From NCBI RefSeq assembly GCF_022458895.1, contig NZ_JAINFL010000003.1, positions 186,001 through 250,000 on the forward strand: a stretch of DNA of 64,000 nt, given 5' to 3'. The stretch's first letter is position 1; the number at the start of each line of letters is the position of its first letter. Below the pieces are notes generated by a model. The model searched no databases. It was given only the letters and a program-made list of their open reading frames with translations, and had not been told where the DNA came from. This stretch comes from Roseihalotalea indica. GTDB lineage: Bacteria; Bacteroidota; Bacteroidia; Cytophagales; Cyclobacteriaceae. The translations under genes and the position numbers were made by a program. Below are positions 44,094 to 53,190 of this stretch, one piece after another.

Positions 44094-47000
44094 TTAAAAA
44101 GTTACGTTGATGCCTACCGTATAGCTGCGAGTTTGGGGCACACCCAGACCGGCAAAACCATAGCTGTTGCTGCCCGAACCAAACTGGCTGGACTCTGGAT
44201 CATATCCTTTATAAGGAGTATTGAGAAACAGGTTGTTTCCGGTGAAGCTGACGCGAGCGCTGGTGAAAAAGGTATTGTCCAGAACGCTTTGAGGAAGAGC
44301 ATAGGTAATATTAGCATTCCGTACTCGGAACCAGGAAGCATCCTGAAGAATAACATCAGCAGCCGGAGTATAGCGTCCGTAATCGCGGTATACCGTTTCT
44401 CCAGTGATTTCTACCGGAACATCATTTTCTACGTACTGCGGGTTATCGGTATCGCCTACGTTACGCACTCCTTTAAAAATGATCTGCTCATAGCGCCGTT
44501 CGGTTTCTTTCAGAATACCGTTTCGCAATGCGTTTCGGAATCCAAGGTCATATATATCACCACCCTGCCGTAATTCTAGCAATACAGACAGTGAAAGACC
44601 TTTATAACGGAATGTGTTGGTCAGGCCACCTTGCCAGTCGGGAAGTGCATTACCTACTTTTACGTATTCTGTAGTATTTACCGAAGGAAAACCATCATCG
44701 CTGATGAGTAGGCGTCCGTCATCGGTACGATTATAGGCGAAGCCGTATAGATCACCGGCTGAGCCACCTTCCACCAGTTTGTTCTGGATATAGAAAGCAT
44801 CGGTGAAGATAATCTCATCGATGCCTTCGGGCATGGATAGCACTTCGTTATCAATCTTTGACCAGTTAAGCGACGCATCCCAGCGGAAGTCACCTACCCT
44901 AAGTGGCGTGGCGTTGATGAGCAATTCTATACCCCGGTTCTGAATCTCTCCGGCATTGGTGTAAAAACGGGAGAATCCGGTGGCATTACTTACTGGCACC
45001 GGAATGATCTGATCGGTACTGTTCTGCACAAAATAAGTAAGGTCTACGGCAATCTTGTTATTGAAGAAGCGTAGGTCGGTACCAATTTCGTAAGATGATG
45101 TACGCTCAGGCTTCAAGTCAGGGTTACCTACCTGATCGTAAATTCTGAAACCGCTCTGGCCTAAATATGGTGAGCCGGGGGCAATTTCAAACGATTGAGC
45201 AGTGCGGTACGGAGGGGCATCTTTTCCCACTTCAGCATACGAAAGTCGTAACTTTCCGTAATTGAAAATATCATTGTCGCCCAGCCCTAATGTTTCAGTA
45301 AAGATATAACCCAGGTTGATGGACGGGTAGAAGAACGATCGGTTGTTCGCTGGCAAAGTAGAAGACCAGTCATTACGTCCGGTCAGGGTCAGGAAGAAAG
45401 TGCCATCGTATTCTAGCTCGATGTTGGTAAATACCCCCACAATGCGCCGCAGCGAAGCATCTTTCAGAGTAAAAAAGTTGGTGGCGTTGCTCAGGTCATC
45501 AAAACCCCGGAGTGTAAGCCCTTCGCCGCGAACGTTAGTGCGGTCTGAGCGAATGTTGGTTAGGTTGTGACCAACCAGAATGGAGCCTTTCAGTCGCTCG
45601 TTGAAGTCTTTTTTAGCCGTTACAAACAGGTTAGAGTTAATCTCCTGATAGTTAACTTCTTCTTCAATGACAAAACCATTAACCTGCGAAGATACATCTA
45701 ACCCCAGCGGAGCAATACGCTTCCGGGAGTCGCTGTAGAAGTCAGTCCCGATTTTGTAGTCCAGGTTAAGCCAGTCGGTAATCTGATACGTGATACCCAT
45801 GTTCCCGATCATGCGGTTAACGTTATCGTTCAGGTTGGCAAAGCGGGCTATGTAGACGGGGTTATCAATGATACCATCCGAGAAGTCGCGCTGGGTGCCA
45901 TCCGGATTAATATAATCGTTGACATCAAATGTGGGAGAGTAATACGACAGCGAGCTAAAGATCGATTTATCACCGCCGTTAGATCGCACCCCTCCGGAGT
46001 TGATGTAGTTCATCGTTCCGGTGAGCTGCACTTTTTCAGAAGCCTTAGTGGCAGCCGATAACTTAAAGGTAGTTCGGTCCCACTCGCTGTAAGGCACAAT
46101 ACCCTGCTGATCGAGGCGAGAAGCCGAAGCAAAGAAAGTAGTATTCTCATTACCACCTGAAACACTGATCGAATTATCAACCCGGGTACCAGTCTCGAAG
46201 AAATCCCGGAAGTTATCGTAGAAAGGAGTACTCGCTACCGATGGAGGCCCGAATTGCTGAAAACGTAGTGGCGAGCCATCCGAGTTAAAGCGCAGGCGTC
46301 CGAAGCGACCTTCCCGGAAGCGGGTCTGGCTTTCCGGCCATTTGTTCACATTATCCCAGCCGAAAGAAGAGCTAAGGGATACCGTAGCCTTACCGGCCTT
46401 TCCTTTTTTTGTGGTGATGATGACTGCACCGTTCGCCGCTCGCAGTCCGTACAAAGCCGTAGCAGCTGGCCCTTTCAGAATAGACATGCTTTCAATATCA
46501 TCCGGGTTAAGATCAACCGCCCGGTTGGACTGTCCAAACTGCTCGTCTGAGTTAATAGCGTTGGAACCGGCGCTGGGCAGCACATCACCCGAAACGGTAC
46601 TGTTGCTGATTGGGATACCATCTACCACAAACAGTGGCTGGTTATCGGCTGTAGGGCTTAGCGAGGTAAGTCCGCGAATCACAATGTTGGCTCCGGCTCC
46701 GGGTTGCCCACCAGAGCTTTGGATGGTCACCCCGGCCACTTTGCCGCGTAAGGCATTAACCACATTGGGTTGTTGGGTTTCGGTAATTTCCTCGGAAGAG
46801 AGTTCCTGCACAGAATAGCCCAGGGCTTTTTTCTCCCGCTCAATACCAAAGGAAGTCACTACAACTTCGGATAGTTGCTCTACACTGGCTGCCAAAGCCA
46901 CGTTAATGGCCGAGCGGTTGCCTACGGCTTCTTCCAGTGTTTCGTAACCGATAAAAGAGAAAACAATAACAGAATTTTCCGAATTTACACTGATCCGGTA

Positions 47001-47186
47001 ATTTCCGTCAACATCGGTTACCGTTCCGGTAGATGTGCCTTTAACCAGCACGTTTACTCCGGGTAACGTTTCACCGGTTTCCGAAGCTGTGACCTTTCCG
47101 GAAACCGTTCGGTTTTGCGCCAGTGCCTGGGAGGACAATAGTCCAATACCCCATAGCACCACAAGGGGGTAAATGTAACGTTTCAT
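44094..47186 (-). CDS. SusC/RagA-family TonB-linked outer-membrane transporter
   Basis: This is a 1030-residue TonB-dependent channel. It has a signal peptide (ends QALAQ), an N-terminal carboxypeptidase-regulatory domain (RTVSGKVTASETGETLPGVNVLVKGTSTGTVTDVDGNYRI), a TonB-box region (LSEVVVTSFGIEREKKALGYSVQ), a plug (VVNALRGKVAGVTIQSSGGQPGAG, LFVVDGIPI) and a 22-stranded barrel ending in RSYTVGINVTF. It imports oligosaccharides or peptides with the SusD partner. No sigma/anti-sigma pair or glycan-degrading enzyme is next to it, so the nutrient is unknown. Confidence 0.96.
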   Translation of the reverse strand: MKRYIYPLVVLWGIGLLSSQALAQNRTVSGKVTASETGETLPGVNVLVKGTSTGTVTDVDGNYRISVNSENSVIVFSFIGYETLEEAVGNRSAINVALAASVEQLSEVVVTSFGIEREKKALGYSVQELSSEEITETQQPNVVNALRGKVAGVTIQSSGGQPGAGANIVIRGLTSLSPTADNQPLFVVDGIPISNSTVSGDVLPSAGSNAINSDEQFGQSNRAVDLNPDDIESMSILKGPAATALYGLRAANGAVIITTKKGKAGKATVSLSSSFGWDNVNKWPESQTRFREGRFGRLRFNSDGSPLRFQQFGPPSVASTPFYDNFRDFFETGTRVDNSISVSGGNENTTFFASASRLDQQGIVPYSEWDRTTFKLSAATKASEKVQLTGTMNYINSGGVRSNGGDKSIFSSLSYYSPTFDVNDYINPDGTQRDFSDGIIDNPVYIARFANLNDNVNRMIGNMGITYQITDWLNLDYKIGTDFYSDSRKRIAPLGLDVSSQVNGFVIEEEVNYQEINSNLFVTAKKDFNERLKGSILVGHNLTNIRSDRTNVRGEGLTLRGFDDLSNATNFFTLKDASLRRIVGVFTNIELEYDGTFFLTLTGRNDWSSTLPANNRSFFYPSINLGYIFTETLGLGDNDIFNYGKLRLSYAEVGKDAPPYRTAQSFEIAPGSPYLGQSGFRIYDQVGNPDLKPERTSSYEIGTDLRFFNNKIAVDLTYFVQNSTDQIIPVPVSNATGFSRFYTNAGEIQNRGIELLINATPLRVGDFRWDASLNWSKIDNEVLSMPEGIDEIIFTDAFYIQNKLVEGGSAGDLYGFAYNRTDDGRLLISDDGFPSVNTTEYVKVGNALPDWQGGLTNTFRYKGLSLSVLLELRQGGDIYDLGFRNALRNGILKETERRYEQIIFKGVRNVGDTDNPQYVENDVPVEITGETVYRDYGRYTPAADVILQDASWFRVRNANITYALPQSVLDNTFFTSARVSFTGNNLFLNTPYKGYDPESSQFGSGSNSYGFAGLGVPQTRSYTVGINVTF

Positions 47187-47564
47187 AAAATGGATTGAAA
47201 AGAATGAATAATTGAAAAAAGTAAAATAGCGGTAGCAGAATGTAGGGTAGCTTTTATCAACAGGCTAAAAAACTGCGGTTCATTGAATAATGACGGTAGC
47301 CGGGCCTGCGGTTATGGTGAGGCTAAATTAAAAAACATATCCCGGACAACGAGACATTTCTTAATAAAATCTTTTTATTTCTAAGTAACAGACAACCGAA
47401 AGAAGCAGTTGAGAGAGGAAGGACTGCTTATCAGAAGCTCACGATTATATAAAAAAGCCTGCCAAAACCTTTCAAATGGTATGTGGCAGGAAGTAAGTTG
47501 CCAGCTAAGAGCTACACCGGGGAAAAAAACTAGTACCCTGCAAACAACACAATATAACTTAATA
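47187..47564. other. Gap between SusC start and TerC stop
   Basis: This 378-base region holds no credible gene. It contains the upstream region of susC (A/T-rich, from 47187) and, at 47458-47490, the hairpin terminator of the terC gene. I found no clear -7/-33 pair for susC. Confidence 0.5.
47450..47490 (-). terminator. Intrinsic terminator after terC-type gene
   Basis: On the minus strand a 7-bp stem cctgcca / tggcagg (window 47484-47490 and 47458-47464), with an inner acc/ggt pair, is followed by CTTTTTTATA. It lies ~75 bases downstream of the TerC stop codon. Confidence 0.75.
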
Positions 47565-48338
47565 CTAATGCCCCTCTGCTACTGACTCTTCCGGCTTATT
47601 CCGCATTCGCTGTCCGCGTAGCTGCACCGGATTGCTACGTTTACGAAACTGCATATTCAGCACCTCAACCAGTAAGGAGAATCCTACGGCAAAGTAGATG
47701 TAGCCCTTTGGTACGTGGAAGTGCAACCCTTCAACAATCAGCATAAAACCAATGAGTATCAAAAAGGATAGCGCCAGAATCTGTAGAGTAGGATGGTTAT
47801 TAATAAACTCACTGATCTTCCCGGCCAGACTGATCATAATACCCATGGCAATGACAACGGCAATAATCATAATCAGTACTTCTTCGGTAAGGCCCACCGC
47901 TGTAAGAATAGAGTCAAAAGAAAATACCATGTCCAGTAAAATGATCTGTGTGATGGTGCCCACCAATGAAACTTTTCGGGTACTATCGCTCTCGCCGTTT
48001 TCTTCACCTTCAATCTTATGGTGAATTTCGGTGGTGCTTTTAGCCAGCAGAAAGATGCCCCCGGCAATTAGAATCAGGTCGCGGCCGCTGATGTCCAAAT
48101 CGAACACGCTGAAAAGAGGTTCAGTGAAACCGATAATCCAGGTGATACCCAGTAGCAGACCAATACGGAAGATCAGAGCGAGGACCAACCCAATAGTACG
48201 GGCTTTGGATTGCTGATTAGCCGGAAGTTTATTAGAGACAATGGAGATAAAGATGATATTATCAACCCCCAGTACAATTTCTAAGAAAGTGAGCGTCAAC
48301 AAAGCGATCCACGCTTCGCCACTGGCAAAAATTTCCAT
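47565..48338 (-). CDS. TerC family integral membrane protein
   Basis: This is a 257-residue inner-membrane protein with about seven helices. The family signature is visible: ALLTLTFLEIVLGVDNIIFISIVSNKLP (with the Glu/Asp pair), IILLDMVFSFDSILTAVGL and a final YIYFAVGFSLLVEVLNMQFRKR. Members export Mn2+ or support metalation of exported enzymes; tellurite resistance is a historic name. It is a single gene, divergent from pfkB. Confidence 0.93.
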   Translation of the reverse strand: MEIFASGEAWIALLTLTFLEIVLGVDNIIFISIVSNKLPANQQSKARTIGLVLALIFRIGLLLGITWIIGFTEPLFSVFDLDISGRDLILIAGGIFLLAKSTTEIHHKIEGEENGESDSTRKVSLVGTITQIILLDMVFSFDSILTAVGLTEEVLIMIIAVVIAMGIMISLAGKISEFINNHPTLQILALSFLILIGFMLIVEGLHFHVPKGYIYFAVGFSLLVEVLNMQFRKRSNPVQLRGQRMRNKPEESVAEGH

Positions 48339-48613
48339 ATGGTTTGGTTATGCGTTTTAATGCCCAGCCATCTATATGCTACTGGCTGCATAATAGCTAC
48401 AAAAATTAGCCATTTATGTTTTTTTTCCAAGATAATGTTTTTTGATTTAGGAATAGTAAATGGTGTAGGGTTGACGGCAGAAGGTAAACGGTTAAAACCA
48501 AATAGATTTAATCGTTAACAAATTCACCTGGTAGCTTCCTGTCTTCACTATAACGCTGCTTTTTTTAACCTTCAACCATTGACCCTGTACTGTAAACCAT
48601 TAGTCTAAAAAAC

Positions 48614-49546
48614 ATGAACATCCTAACCATCACCTTTAATCCGGCGATTGACAAAAGCACGACTGTGCCAGGGTTGAAGCCCGATAATAAAATGCCTTGC
48701 ACCCCACCTCGCTACGACCCGGGGGGAGGTGGAGTTAATGTATCCCGAGCCATTCGCAAGCTGGGTGGCGACTCTCTCTGCCTGTATGTGGCAGGGGGAC
48801 CTACCGGCGAAAAAATGCACGATATGCTAGCGGAAGAAGGTGTGCGGCAACATATGATTACCTGCAAACCCTGGACGCGCGAAAACTTTATTGTAGTCGA
48901 TACACTACGGCATCAGCAGTACCGCTTCGGCATGCCTGGTGAGGCTGTAAGCGAGGCTGAGTGGGACAAGATCCGGGCAGAGATCAAAACCCAGGTAGCG
49001 TCTGCCGACTACGTGGTGGTGAGTGGCAGCTTACCTCCTGGGGCACCAGTGACTATTTTTGCCGAGGTGGCTCGCTGGGCCAAAGAGCATGAGGCGCGTT
49101 GCATTGTAGATACCTCTGGGGAGGCATTGCAGCGGGCAGCAGCCGAGGGCGTCTTTCTGCTGAAGCCCAACCTGCGGGAGCTAAGCGCATTAGTAGGACA
49201 GGAAGAAGTGCCCGCTCTGCAACAAGAGCCGCTGGCCCGTCAGCTGATTGACAGTGGCCATTGCGAAGTAGTGGTAGTCTCTCTGGGGCCTCAGGGTGCT
49301 ATGCTCGTAACCCCGGAAGAGGTGCAATACATTCCCACGCCGGCCGTTCCTCAGAAAAGCACGGTAGGCGCGGGCGACAGCATGGTGGGCGCCATCGTGC
49401 TACAGCTTTCGCAGGGTGCTTCGCTAGCCGATGCGGTGCGCTATGGGGTGGCTGCTGGCACAGCTGCTACCATGAATGAAGGGACGACACTCTGTCATCG
49501 TCAGGATGTAGACCAACTGTACGCATGGATCAAATCAAGAAACTAA
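48614..49546 (+). CDS. pfkB: 6-phosphofructokinase II (PfkB family)
   Basis: This 310-residue ribokinase-fold kinase phosphorylates fructose-6-phosphate (possibly tagatose-6-phosphate). It matches E. coli PfkB closely: TFNPAIDKSTTVPGL, CTPPRYDPGGGGVNVSRAIRKLGG, YRFGMPGEAVSEAEW, VVSGSLPPGAP, CIVDTSGEAL, VVVSLGPQGAML and the anion-hole motif KSTVGAGDSMVGAIV with catalytic Asp. The C-terminus (GVAAGTAATMNEGTTLCHRQDV) also matches. The following GNAT gene overlaps its end by 22 bases. Specificity is inferred from similarity. Confidence 0.9.
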   Translation: MNILTITFNPAIDKSTTVPGLKPDNKMPCTPPRYDPGGGGVNVSRAIRKLGGDSLCLYVAGGPTGEKMHDMLAEEGVRQHMITCKPWTRENFIVVDTLRHQQYRFGMPGEAVSEAEWDKIRAEIKTQVASADYVVVSGSLPPGAPVTIFAEVARWAKEHEARCIVDTSGEALQRAAAEGVFLLKPNLRELSALVGQEEVPALQQEPLARQLIDSGHCEVVVVSLGPQGAMLVTPEEVQYIPTPAVPQKSTVGAGDSMVGAIVLQLSQGASLADAVRYGVAAGTAATMNEGTTLCHRQDVDQLYAWIKSRN

Positions 49547-50067
49547 ATGGCGTACGCCTGGATCTGGGCGATATCATACTAAGACCCTGGCAGGAAGGAG
49601 ACGAAGCCTCCCTGGCGAAATATGCCAACAACCGAAGCATCTGGCAGAATGTGCGCGATCGCTTTCCTCACCCTTATACGCATCAGGATGCCCGGATTTG
49701 GGTGCAGGTAGCTGATAAAGACCCGAATGCACTGAACTTTGCTATAGAGGTTGATAAAGAAGCAGTAGGAGGTATAGGAGTGGTGTTTAAAGACGATGTG
49801 TACCACCGCACTGCCGAGATCGGCTACTGGCTGGGCGAGCCGTACTGGAAACAGGGTATTACCACCCGGGCCGTCAGTGCCGTAACCGACTATGTGTTTG
49901 CTCACTACGATATCTGCCGCCTCTACGCAGGTATTTTTGAATACAATACGGCATCTGGCCGAGTACTGGAAAAGGCTGGTTACACGCTGGAAGCCCGCCT
50001 TCGCAAAAATGTAACTAAAAATGGCCGCACCGTAGATGAACTGGTGTATGCGAAAATTAAGGATTGA
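49525..50067 (+). CDS. GNAT N-acetyltransferase, RimJ/RimL type
   Basis: This is a 180-residue acetyltransferase starting inside the end of pfkB (22-base overlap, different frame). Motifs are IILRPWQEGDEASLAKYANNRSIW, AEIGYWLGEPYWKQGITTRAVSAVTDYVF (acetyl-CoA loop) and RLYAGIFEYNTASGRVLEKAGYTLEARLRKNVTKNGR, the standard RimJ/RimL pattern. The target could be a protein N-terminus or a small amine. Coupling with pfkB is by overlap only. Confidence 0.92.
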   Translation: MDQIKKLNGVRLDLGDIILRPWQEGDEASLAKYANNRSIWQNVRDRFPHPYTHQDARIWVQVADKDPNALNFAIEVDKEAVGGIGVVFKDDVYHRTAEIGYWLGEPYWKQGITTRAVSAVTDYVFAHYDICRLYAGIFEYNTASGRVLEKAGYTLEARLRKNVTKNGRTVDELVYAKIKD

Positions 50068-50112
50068 TAGGCTTGTTAATTGCTGAATGGCTCAATTGTT
50101 AAAACTCGATGT
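50068..50112. repeat. AATTG-rich short-period repeat patch
   Basis: The stretch gcttgttaattgctgaatgg and the following ctcaattgttaaaactcg share the words of the window's first ~110 bases (attgctg, aattgtt). It lies between the GNAT gene and the next start. Confidence 0.4.
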
Positions 50113-50133
50113 ATCAAACAAATTCACTCACTC

Positions 50134-50976
50134 ATGAAACTAGTATTATTCATCATATTCAGCGTATTATTATTAAACAGTAGTCTGCGTGCCCAAGCTG
50201 TGGAAGGGACTATTCAGGATGCGTCGTCGGGTGAGCCTTTGGCGTATGTTAATATTGGCGTGGTAGGGAAGGATGTGGGAACGGTTTCGGATTCCCAAGG
50301 ACACTTCCAGCTAGACATTGAAGAGCAGTACAATAAGGACGAACTTAAAATTTCCATGGTGGGCTACCGGCCCCAGTCATTTACCGTAGCTGATTTCAGG
50401 AAACAGATGCGTGACAATCCCGAAGTGAAACTCACCGAAGCAGTGGTGGTCATGAAGGAAGTGGTGATAGAAGATAAACGCTACCGGGGGCGCAAGCTGA
50501 AAGAGCGGATTATCGGTAATACCAAAGCCGTAACGAGCAATCGCACCTACTTTGCATTTAACGCACTAGGCAACGAGATGGGCATCTACATCGACGTAAA
50601 GCGTAACCCTACTTTCGTGCAGGAATTTAATCTTTACATTACCGAGAATAAGTACGATGTCTTCAAGTTCCGGCTTAATTTTTACTCAGCAAAAAATGGC
50701 TTGCCGGATAAAAACCTGTTAGACAAAAATATCATTGCCAGTTTTACAGCGAAGGAAGGAAAACTTACCGTAGACCTTCGCGAATATAACATTGTGCTGG
50801 AAGACGACACCATTGTTACCATGGAGTGGATTGAAGAGTTAGGTAAGCATGGTCTGGCCTTTGCCACCAGTTCTAGCACAGCGCAGAATCGCCGTGCCAT
50901 AATTCGCCATACAAGTCAGGGTGACTGGAAAAAAGGCGGGCCCGGTATTGGTATTACCCTAAAAGTATTGCAATAA
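50134..50976 (+). CDS. Exported CarboxypepD_reg-like domain protein
   Basis: The ATG at 50134 gives a clean signal peptide (MKLVLFIIFSVLLLNSSLRAQ); an upstream ATG at 50080 would add 18 residues inside repeat DNA. The mature 280-residue protein has an N-terminal carboxypeptidase-regulatory sandwich (VEGTIQDASSGEPLAYVNIGVVGKDVGTVSDSQGHFQLDI) and a C-terminal region found in many Bacteroidota envelope proteins (LGNEMGIYIDVKRNPTFVQEFNLYITENKYDVFKFRLNFYSAKNGLPDKNLL). It is probably periplasmic or outer-membrane associated. No enzymatic motif is visible. Confidence 0.85.
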   Translation: MKLVLFIIFSVLLLNSSLRAQAVEGTIQDASSGEPLAYVNIGVVGKDVGTVSDSQGHFQLDIEEQYNKDELKISMVGYRPQSFTVADFRKQMRDNPEVKLTEAVVVMKEVVIEDKRYRGRKLKERIIGNTKAVTSNRTYFAFNALGNEMGIYIDVKRNPTFVQEFNLYITENKYDVFKFRLNFYSAKNGLPDKNLLDKNIIASFTAKEGKLTVDLREYNIVLEDDTIVTMEWIEELGKHGLAFATSSSTAQNRRAIIRHTSQGDWKKGGPGIGITLKVLQ

Positions 50977-51034
50977 CTATCTTGGAGCAGTTTATACAGT
51001 TGATAATCATTGGAAGCTCAAATAATCTAACCTG

Positions 51035-51916
51035 ATGATGCAGAAAATATTACTAGTCTTAGTTGGTCTATGCCTATCATTGCCCACCCTGGCTCAGAAT
51101 AATCCTCACACACTTTTATGGGAAGTAAGCAGGCCTGGTATTAACGATACTTCTTATCTATTCGGCACTTTTCATGAAATTGCCCCTGATTTCTTTTTGT
51201 CGCTAACCAATGCAGTACAGAAACTGAAGCAAGCTGATCTGTTGTTTGTTGAACGGGCTACCGCTGATGCGCAGGCTTCTTCAGAAGAAGGAGTGTCGAT
51301 CGATTACTGGACGGTTGAACAATGGGATAACCTATTAAGCAAAAAGCAAAAGCAGGTATTTGAAGCATTCGTTGAAAAGTCAGAAACTCCGGGATATTAT
51401 GAGCTACCTCCTTATGTGTTGAATCTGAATCTTGCACGCTTATATATCCAGTTTTTTTGTGATACACTGGAGCGGGAATCTTATGAAATAATGGACCAGT
51501 TTATTGAAAGATATGCATTGGAGGAAAATAAGAAGGTACACTCTCTGGATAAAAGCCATGCAGAAATTCTTCTGGAATCCTCCCTTGAGAAAACTTTTAG
51601 TGAAGACTCGGTTCATGCCGCTGCTTCTATCAGTTTAATGAGTCATATGCTGAACAATGACGCATCCGATTGTGAGGTAGTTGAGGATTATAAAAGTCTA
51701 AACATCAACTATCAGTTAGAAACCGAAAGGCAAAACCAGGATAAGCCATTTGAATTAGTAGGGCGTAATAGTAATTGGATGGTAACTTTAGACCAGGCCT
51801 TTACAGAACATAGCTGCTTTATAGCAGTTGGCTTTGGCCACTTGCTCTACAAGCAAGGACTCATCCAGCAACTTAGGGACATAGGCTATTCGGTAAACCC
51901 TGTTTCAGTTCGTTAG
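51035..51916 (+). CDS. Exported TraB/GumN family protein
   Basis: This is a 293-residue exported protein (signal ends PTLAQ). It belongs to the TraB/PrgY/GumN family: TLLWEVSRPGINDTSYLFGTFHEIAPDFF (GT/SH-type motif), LLFVERATAD, KKVHSLDK and the C-terminal CFIAVGFGHLLYKQGLIQQLRDIGYSVNPV (GxxHL motif). Members are proposed metal-dependent proteases related to the Tiki fold. The target is unknown. It is the last gene before the repeat-rich region. Confidence 0.9.
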   Translation: MMQKILLVLVGLCLSLPTLAQNNPHTLLWEVSRPGINDTSYLFGTFHEIAPDFFLSLTNAVQKLKQADLLFVERATADAQASSEEGVSIDYWTVEQWDNLLSKKQKQVFEAFVEKSETPGYYELPPYVLNLNLARLYIQFFCDTLERESYEIMDQFIERYALEENKKVHSLDKSHAEILLESSLEKTFSEDSVHAAASISLMSHMLNNDASDCEVVEDYKSLNINYQLETERQNQDKPFELVGRNSNWMVTLDQAFTEHSCFIAVGFGHLLYKQGLIQQLRDIGYSVNPVSVR

Positions 51917-52082
51917 CAATCATTAAGAAGAATTAGTGCAAACGTCAGTGCGGGGCAGTATTTTACCCTAAAAAAATATTGCAATAACAGTTTAGATAAA
52001 CGCTGACCAGATATTTTCTGACAGAAACTCAGGGCTTACGCAAACCTAGAAGTTATCAAGCTACCTTAAACACCATAGCCAA

Positions 52083-52110
52083 CTCAGAGTTCTCTTCGAG
52101 TAACTCTGAG
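52083..52110. repeat. CTCAGAGTT palindrome, copy 1
   Basis: A 9-bp perfect stem ctcagagtt / aactctgag encloses an inner stem ctc-ttc-gag. It lies 24 bases before the ATG of the HNH gene. The same outer stem occurs at 52823-52850, 55834-55871 and 56663-56694. Confidence 0.85.
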
Positions 52111-52133
52111 GGAGTTAGGGAGTAGTTAATGGC

Positions 52134-52772
52134 ATGTTCTTAGTTATGACTGAACAAAAAAACAAGCTAATCAAAGCTCTTAGACTTTGGTTTGAGAAAA
52201 ATGAGTTAGATAGTGATGTAGAATTTTATTCACAAGAAGAGTGGAGGGGGCGCTGTGAAGAATACCACAACGAAGCTGACTTTATTGTTACGTCGGAAGG
52301 TGGCCTACATTTTTTATTGAATTTTGGAGATTCAGATTCGTTTTATGAACTCACTGATTCATTTGGTTTTATTGCCGAAATGGGACATTCTTGGAATATC
52401 GGGTTTTATTACGATTCTGATCCTACTGGAAAAAATAATCCGAATGTTTCATATAAGTCGAAATTAAGAGATGCGAGATGGAGGGAAAAGAGAAAGTATA
52501 TTTTGGCGAAGTGTGAGGGAAAATGTGAGGATTGTGGGAAAGAAGATAATTTAGAGGTTCATCATTGTTTTTATGTTTATGGGAATGACCCGTGGGAATA
52601 CCCTCTGGATTCTCTCAGAGGTCTGTGTAGAGATTGTCATGAGAAAAGAGGGAGAATAGAAATGCTCTTAAGGGCGCATCTGGCCTCTATAAAAACAAGT
52701 GAGTTAGAAGAAATTATTAAAAACATCAAAATTATCACGATATCGCATTGGAAATCTCAGAATCCTCCTTGA
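52134..52772 (+). CDS. HNH-type zinc protein, palindrome-flanked
   Basis: This is a 212-residue protein. The N-terminal ~110 residues are acidic and unfamiliar (EFYSQEEWRGRCEEYHNEADFIVTSEGGLHFLLNFGDSD). The C-terminal half is a His-Cys HNH-like module: SKLRDARWREKRKYILAKCEGKCEDCGKEDNLEVHHCFYVYGNDPWEYPLDSLRGLCRDCHEKRG, with CxxC, HH, W and LCxxCH typical of HNH nucleases of phages and mobile elements. A second ATG at 52146 (MTEQKNKL) may be the real start. The gene is clearly more A/T-rich than its neighbours and is bracketed by two copies of the same palindrome, suggesting acquisition as a unit. Confidence 0.78.
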   Translation: MFLVMTEQKNKLIKALRLWFEKNELDSDVEFYSQEEWRGRCEEYHNEADFIVTSEGGLHFLLNFGDSDSFYELTDSFGFIAEMGHSWNIGFYYDSDPTGKNNPNVSYKSKLRDARWREKRKYILAKCEGKCEDCGKEDNLEVHHCFYVYGNDPWEYPLDSLRGLCRDCHEKRGRIEMLLRAHLASIKTSELEEIIKNIKIITISHWKSQNPP

Positions 52773-52822
52773 GTAGTTGTTTATTAATGCTCATGTTACC
52801 TCTCGGAGTTACTCTACTCCCC

Positions 52823-52850
52823 CTCAGAGTCACTCGAAGAGAACTCTGAG
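52823..52850. repeat. CTCAGAGTT palindrome, copy 2
   Basis: The outer stem ctcagagt / actctgag encloses ctc-gaa-gag. This is the reverse complement of copy 1 with one substitution. It lies ~50 bases after the stop of the HNH gene, so the gene is bracketed by inverted copies. Confidence 0.85.
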
Positions 52851-52877
52851 AGAGAACTATTGGCACACAGCCCCGGT

Positions 52878-53190
52878 AACCATTCATTACTAAAACTATT
52901 ACGGTCGTTTCTAATATGTTTCTGCGCAAAGGAGAATGATAAGCAAGAGGTAGTACAACGTCATCATGCATGTTGGAATAATCTTAAAGTGGTGCTCCCA
53001 TAGCATCATGCTGTGCAGAATGCTTATCCGTCAGCGCAACCTGGGTCAACTTTTGCTGGAATAATGTCATATTGATCCTGCACTGTCATCATTCCGGCTG
53101 GAATGGTCATAATGTAATCCTTCCCTGCACTATTCTGGGTAGAATGCTCACGCGTCGGGTTGCCCCAAAACCATTCCAGCCTGATTCTTA
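52878..53190. repeat. Degenerate tandem array of ~41-42 bp units
   Basis: A motif close to catcattccggctggaatg recurs with unit starts at 52962, 53004, 53045, 53087, 53128 and 53169 (spacing 42, 41, 42, 41, 41). Weaker matches lie in phase at 52920 and 52878. The best unit contains the interrupted palindrome cattcc-ggc-tggaatg (53090-53105). The inter-motif DNA is also partly shared (for example gaatgctcacgcgtc against gaatgcttatccgtc). Units have diverged strongly, so this is an old array. Confidence 0.7.

Noticed and set aside
46342..46818. 158-codon plus-strand open frame inside the SusC gene
   Set aside because: It is antisense to the highly conserved plug-domain region of SusC.
52735..52971. 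Minus-strand open frame over palindrome copy 2
   Set aside because: It consists of repeat DNA and the end of the HNH gene; no protein-like features.
52878..53190. Regular array considered as a CRISPR
   Set aside because: Units are highly diverged and the inter-motif DNA is also partly repeated, so there are no unique spacers; no cas gene is present.
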